DNA from: Ignavibacteria bacterium
Lineage (GTDB): Bacteria; Bacteroidota; Ignavibacteria; Tepidaquicellales; Tepidaquicellaceae
Direction: 5' to 3'
NCBI GenBank assembly: GCA_028714695.1
Contig: JAQTLX010000007.1
Coordinates: forward strand, 124,001-188,000
Length of the DNA stretch: 64,000 bases
Shown here: positions 61,114 to 64,000 of the stretch, piece by piece
How positions within the stretch are numbered: the first letter of the stretch is position 1
Layout of the letters: each line of letters starts with the position of its first letter
The notes under the pieces: generated by a model
What the model saw: the letters and a program-made list of their open reading frames with translations, nothing else
Database searches by the model: none
Told to the model about the DNA's origin: nothing
Position numbers and translations under genes: made by a program

Positions 61114-62403
61114 ATGAAACCTAATTCATTTAAAGCAGTCAGTATAGCGGTTATGATATTACTTGCGGGGCTTTCTTTCTCGCAGGACGCGGAACTTAAG
61201 AATGCAGATATTAACAGCAGCAGAGATTTGTTTTATGCAGATCCGCTTGTATTTTATCCTCAGGATTCGGCTAAAGGAAGACTGGATTTATATATCGAAA
61301 TACCGCTTGAAAATCTTATGTATAAAAAGAACAATGCCACAGACCATTTTGACGCTTCAGTTGAATACAACATTACTATAAAAAACTCTTCGGATGAAAT
61401 AAAATTAAACCAAACATACAACGAAACAATATCGACTACAAAGACCGAGCAGAAAATACTGAACGAAAGGTCTGCATCCAATCTAAAGAATTTTTTTCTG
61501 TCTTCGGGAAAATATAAAATCATTTTTACGTTCAAGGACAAAAATAACAACAACGAAAAGACAAAAGAATACGGCATTACGGTAAAAAACCCTCTTATCG
61601 AAAACACACTTATAAGCGATATATTGTTCCTATCCGAATACAAAGAAGACGCAAGCGGTGAAAAGGAAATAGTCCCGCTCATTTCAGGCAATGTCGGAAT
61701 GCTGAACAACTTTTATCTGTTTTATGAAGTCAGAAATAACGGAACCGACATTGTAACAAAAACATACAAAGTTAAATTTACTGATGATAAAGATAAATTT
61801 GTTTTCGATACTACATTTTTTCTGACTTTGCAGCCCGGGAAAAACAGCATTGTAAATAAAATATTGAACGACAAGTATTATATCGGCAGTTATAAATTGG
61901 AGATTTCCGACGGAAGCGAACTTATCGGCAGCAAACCTTTCTTTTATAAATGGCTGGATATGCCGGTGAATTTAAAAGATCTGGATAAGGCTGTCGAGCA
62001 GATGAGATATATTGCAAGCGAAGATATACTGGATTATATTAAGAAGGCAAAGACAAGAGACGAGAAACTTAAAAGATTTCTTAAATTCTGGAAAGATAAT
62101 GACCCCACACCCAATACTCCGAAGAACGAATTAATGAATGTATATTATACGAGAGTTAAAATAGCAACGGAAAAATATACACATTATGTTGAAGGCTGGA
62201 AAACGGATATGGGAATGGTATATATCATGTTCGGAACTCCCGGCAATATTGAGAGACATCCGTTTGAAAGCGATTCCAAGCCGTATGAAATCTGGACCTA
62301 TTACGATATAAACAGAGAGTTTGTATTTGTTGATGATACGGGTTTCGGAGATTACAGGCTGCTTACGCCTATTTATGATGACAGGACAAGGATAAGATAT
62401 TAA
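61114..62403 (+). CDS. GWxTD domain protein, exported
   Basis: 429 residues. Signal peptide KAVSIAVMILLAGLSFSQD. An N-terminal beta-rich part (about 30-270) is followed by the GWxTD domain (about 330-429): YVEGWKTDMGMVYIMFGTPG, PYEIWTYY and FGDYRLLTP. The domain is typical of FCB and Acidobacteria-like exported proteins of unknown function. Expressed after rimO. The stop overlaps the convergent DUF58 stop by 4 bases. Confidence 0.88.
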   Translation: MKPNSFKAVSIAVMILLAGLSFSQDAELKNADINSSRDLFYADPLVFYPQDSAKGRLDLYIEIPLENLMYKKNNATDHFDASVEYNITIKNSSDEIKLNQTYNETISTTKTEQKILNERSASNLKNFFLSSGKYKIIFTFKDKNNNNEKTKEYGITVKNPLIENTLISDILFLSEYKEDASGEKEIVPLISGNVGMLNNFYLFYEVRNNGTDIVTKTYKVKFTDDKDKFVFDTTFFLTLQPGKNSIVNKILNDKYYIGSYKLEISDGSELIGSKPFFYKWLDMPVNLKDLDKAVEQMRYIASEDILDYIKKAKTRDEKLKRFLKFWKDNDPTPNTPKNELMNVYYTRVKIATEKYTHYVEGWKTDMGMVYIMFGTPGNIERHPFESDSKPYEIWTYYDINREFVFVDDTGFGDYRLLTPIYDDRTRIRY

Positions 62404-63362
62404 TAATTCCTTGCGCGTTTATTGAGATATTTTAACAATGCAATATCAAAAGGCGTGTCGGTTGTAAGTTGAACGTAATCTATGTTGTTCGCTATGCATT
62501 CATCTTTGTATTTTCTTATAAATTCTTTCATCGCCCTGCTGTAATCATCTTTTACGTCGAAAGGTCTGGAATAAATTTCTTCTTTTGTTTCCGCATCCAC
62601 CAGTCGGACAGGATTCCCGTCAAGAAAAGACAGTTCAACAGGGTCCAGTATATGAAATACAATCACTTCATTTTTGTCATATCTGAAATGTCTCAGTGAT
62701 TTCAGTACTTCATCCTGTTTGTCGAGCAGATCGCTTATAATAATAATTATTCCTCTTCGTTTTATTTTATCGGCAATTTCGTGCAGGCATGCTGCGGTTC
62801 CGGTAGCGTCCGTCGCTTTCGTTTCCGATAATTCCTTTAATATGTATTTCAGGTTCACGTTGGACGAACGAGGCGGAATGAATTTTCTTATTTTTGTGTC
62901 ATAAGTAGTAAGTGATACAGCGTCTCTCTGGAGCAGCATGAGGCGGGCAAGCGAAGCCGAGATATAAGAGCCGTATTCCAGTTTTGTAATATTATTTGAA
63001 CCGCTTTTTTTATTGCCGAATAACTTATTGAGCCCTGTCCGGCTCTTTATCTTCGCATAAGAAAAATCCATTGATTTGCTGATATCGAGCAGTATATATG
63101 CTTTGAGGTTGGTTTCTTCCTCGTATTGCTTAATGAAATATTTCTCCGTTCTGGCAAAGACCCTCCAGTCGAGGAATCTTAAATCATCGCCCGGCATATA
63201 CTGCCTGTGTTCCGCAAACTCAATACTGAATCCGTGGTAAGGTGATTTATGAAGTCCCGCCATAAATCCCTCAACGACAAACTTAGCCTTCAGTTCAAGA
63301 TTTGAAATCTTGGCAAGCGCGGAAGGGTCGAGATATTTTCTGTATTCGTTTTCTTTATCCAC
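62400..63362 (-). CDS. DUF58 domain protein (vWA-like)
   Basis: 320 residues. FSIEFAEHRQYMPGDDLRFLDWRVFARTEKYFIKQYEEE is split over the DUF58 core, followed by LLDISKSMDFSYAK with a DxSxS MIDAS-like motif and IIIISDLLDKQDEVL. Such proteins often stand next to a MoxR ATPase and a BatA/DUF4175 membrane set. None of these is adjacent here; the only DUF4175-like gene is far upstream at 14606. Role in envelope or chaperone-like assembly is unproven. Confidence 0.9.
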   Translation of the reverse strand: MDKENEYRKYLDPSALAKISNLELKAKFVVEGFMAGLHKSPYHGFSIEFAEHRQYMPGDDLRFLDWRVFARTEKYFIKQYEEETNLKAYILLDISKSMDFSYAKIKSRTGLNKLFGNKKSGSNNITKLEYGSYISASLARLMLLQRDAVSLTTYDTKIRKFIPPRSSNVNLKYILKELSETKATDATGTAACLHEIADKIKRRGIIIIISDLLDKQDEVLKSLRHFRYDKNEVIVFHILDPVELSFLDGNPVRLVDAETKEEIYSRPFDVKDDYSRAMKEFIRKYKDECIANNIDYVQLTTDTPFDIALLKYLNKRARNY

Positions 63363-63375
63363 GGATATAATTTAA

Positions 63376-63407
63376 AAAGCCGTTTTACCCAAAGGTAAAA
63401 CGGCTTT
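63376..63407 (-). terminator. Terminator of the TPR gene
   Basis: AAAGCCGTTTTACC / GGTAAAACGGCTTT, a perfect 14-bp stem with loop CAAA, and read on the minus strand followed by a T run. It lies after the TPR gene end and before the DUF58 start. Confidence 0.85.
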
Positions 63408-63424
63408 GCTAAAAATAAAATCTA

Positions 63425-64000
63425 TTATTTTTTCTTTTCTTCTTTAGGCTTGTCCGATGTATTATCTGGTGTTACCTTTGTGTCTGTTTTAGTCTTTACT
63501 TCCTGTTTATCTTTTTTGCCGTCCTGTACCTGTTCGTTTTTCTTTTCTCCGTCCGAACCTGCATTTTGAAGAATCAATTCTTCGATTGATTTGCCTGTCT
63601 CAAGAACTTCAAGCATTCTGCGCGCTGATTCGCTCATCTTATCATTTGCGTCAGTGTCCTGCGGATATTTTTCAAGGAATTTCTTGTAGAAAGCCTTTGC
63701 GTTTTCTTTATCCTTAAGTGTTTCGTCATAAATGAACGCTACCATAAAGAGAGATTGTTTGGCTTCTTTCTTATCCGGGTATTTTTCGTAAACCGTTTTA
63801 TATGTATTTATTGCTTCGGGATAATTCTGAAGATTATCGAAATAAATCCCGCCGATTTGAGTATATGCTGCCATGACCTTATCGGAATTCGGGTACTTCG
63901 CAATGAACTCTTTATACTTATTAATCGATTCCGTGAAGAGGGCATTATCTTTTTTTATTACTGCACTGTCATACAAAGTCTTTGCGGCATTCAGATATTC
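63425..64000 (-). CDS. TPR protein, partial (start beyond the window)
   Basis: The frame is open to the window edge; a TTG at 63974-63976 is not a credible start because codons EYLNAAKTLYDSAV continue to 64000. Three tetratricopeptide units are seen (FTESINKYKEFIAKYPNSDK, YPEAINTYKTVYEKYPDK, ENAKAFYKKFLEKYPQ) of the kind found in outer membrane lipoproteins such as BamD or YbgF, followed by a Lys/Glu/Asp-rich C-terminal tail. Upstream part is not in view, so export signals and full function cannot be judged. Confidence 0.75.
   Translation of the reverse strand, partial: EYLNAAKTLYDSAVIKKDNALFTESINKYKEFIAKYPNSDKVMAAYTQIGGIYFDNLQNYPEAINTYKTVYEKYPDKKEAKQSLFMVAFIYDETLKDKENAKAFYKKFLEKYPQDTDANDKMSESARRMLEVLETGKSIEELILQNAGSDGEKKNEQVQDGKKDKQEVKTKTDTKVTPDNTSDKPKEEKKK

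Overview
The window looks like a chromosomal segment (AT-rich, mostly housekeeping genes) from a member of the Fibrobacteres-Chlorobi-Bacteroidetes (FCB) superphylum, most likely Ignavibacteria or a close relative. Direct evidence is three secreted proteins with a C-terminal type IX secretion sorting domain of the NYPNPFNP...G(K/L)E(V/I)...KKM(M/L)L(V/I)K kind, a GWxTD protein, a large DUF4175-like coiled-coil protein, a TTG-N20-TACTTTTG promoter of the Bacteroidetes sigma type, and long Glu/Lys-rich proteins. The phylum-level call is secure; the class is inferred from memory of such proteins.

Layout. 1-3 kb: M15 peptidase, then a Memo/AMMECR1 pair, a cupin and a secreted OB-fold protein. 3.1-11 kb: a copper/silver-type resistance block made of two small Cys-rich secreted proteins, a double TRASH/YHS-like protein and a TolC-CusB-CusA efflux operon whose adaptor has extra metal-binding domains at both ends. 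11-19 kb: RDD membrane protein, glutamate dehydrogenase, an ATPase, the 1056-residue DUF4175-like protein and a MenA-type prenyltransferase, followed by a 17-unit, 14-bp tandem repeat. 19.5-27 kb: RING-like zinc protein, tRNA-Pro(UGG), VOC protein, SDR/DUF2867 protein, a nuclease-helicase fusion of Dna2 type, a small esterase and a PPP-family phosphatase.

27-43 kb: the suf Fe-S assembly cluster (sufB, C, D, S, E and a SufT-like gene), a CopZ-like protein, HPr, a polyprenyl diphosphate synthase, pyruvate phosphate dikinase and a PAP2 phosphatase. Nearly all large intergenic gaps here are filled with a mosaic of short repeated words, including a 148-bp tandem array and at least ten copies of one dispersed element. 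A perfect match to the core of the IscR type 1 box lies just upstream of sufB.

43-56 kb: three T9SS cargo proteins (two with BNR-like repeats, one subtilase), a probable five-gene operon hflX-gcdH-ispH-Rieske-queG, aat, and a PadR regulator in operon with an unusual fusion of a permease-prefix-like domain to a pentapeptide-repeat helix, driven by a promoter overlapped by a 14-bp inverted repeat. 56-64 kb: ECF sigma factor-mutS-methylmalonyl-CoA decarboxylase operon, rimO-GWxTD pair, DUF58 protein and a truncated TPR protein.

The most interesting parts, in my view, are the modular intergenic repeats, the copper-handling block with its unstudied small Cys proteins, the PadR/pentapeptide unit with its clear operator, and the nuclease-helicase fusion. 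No CRISPR array, prophage, transposase or rRNA was seen.
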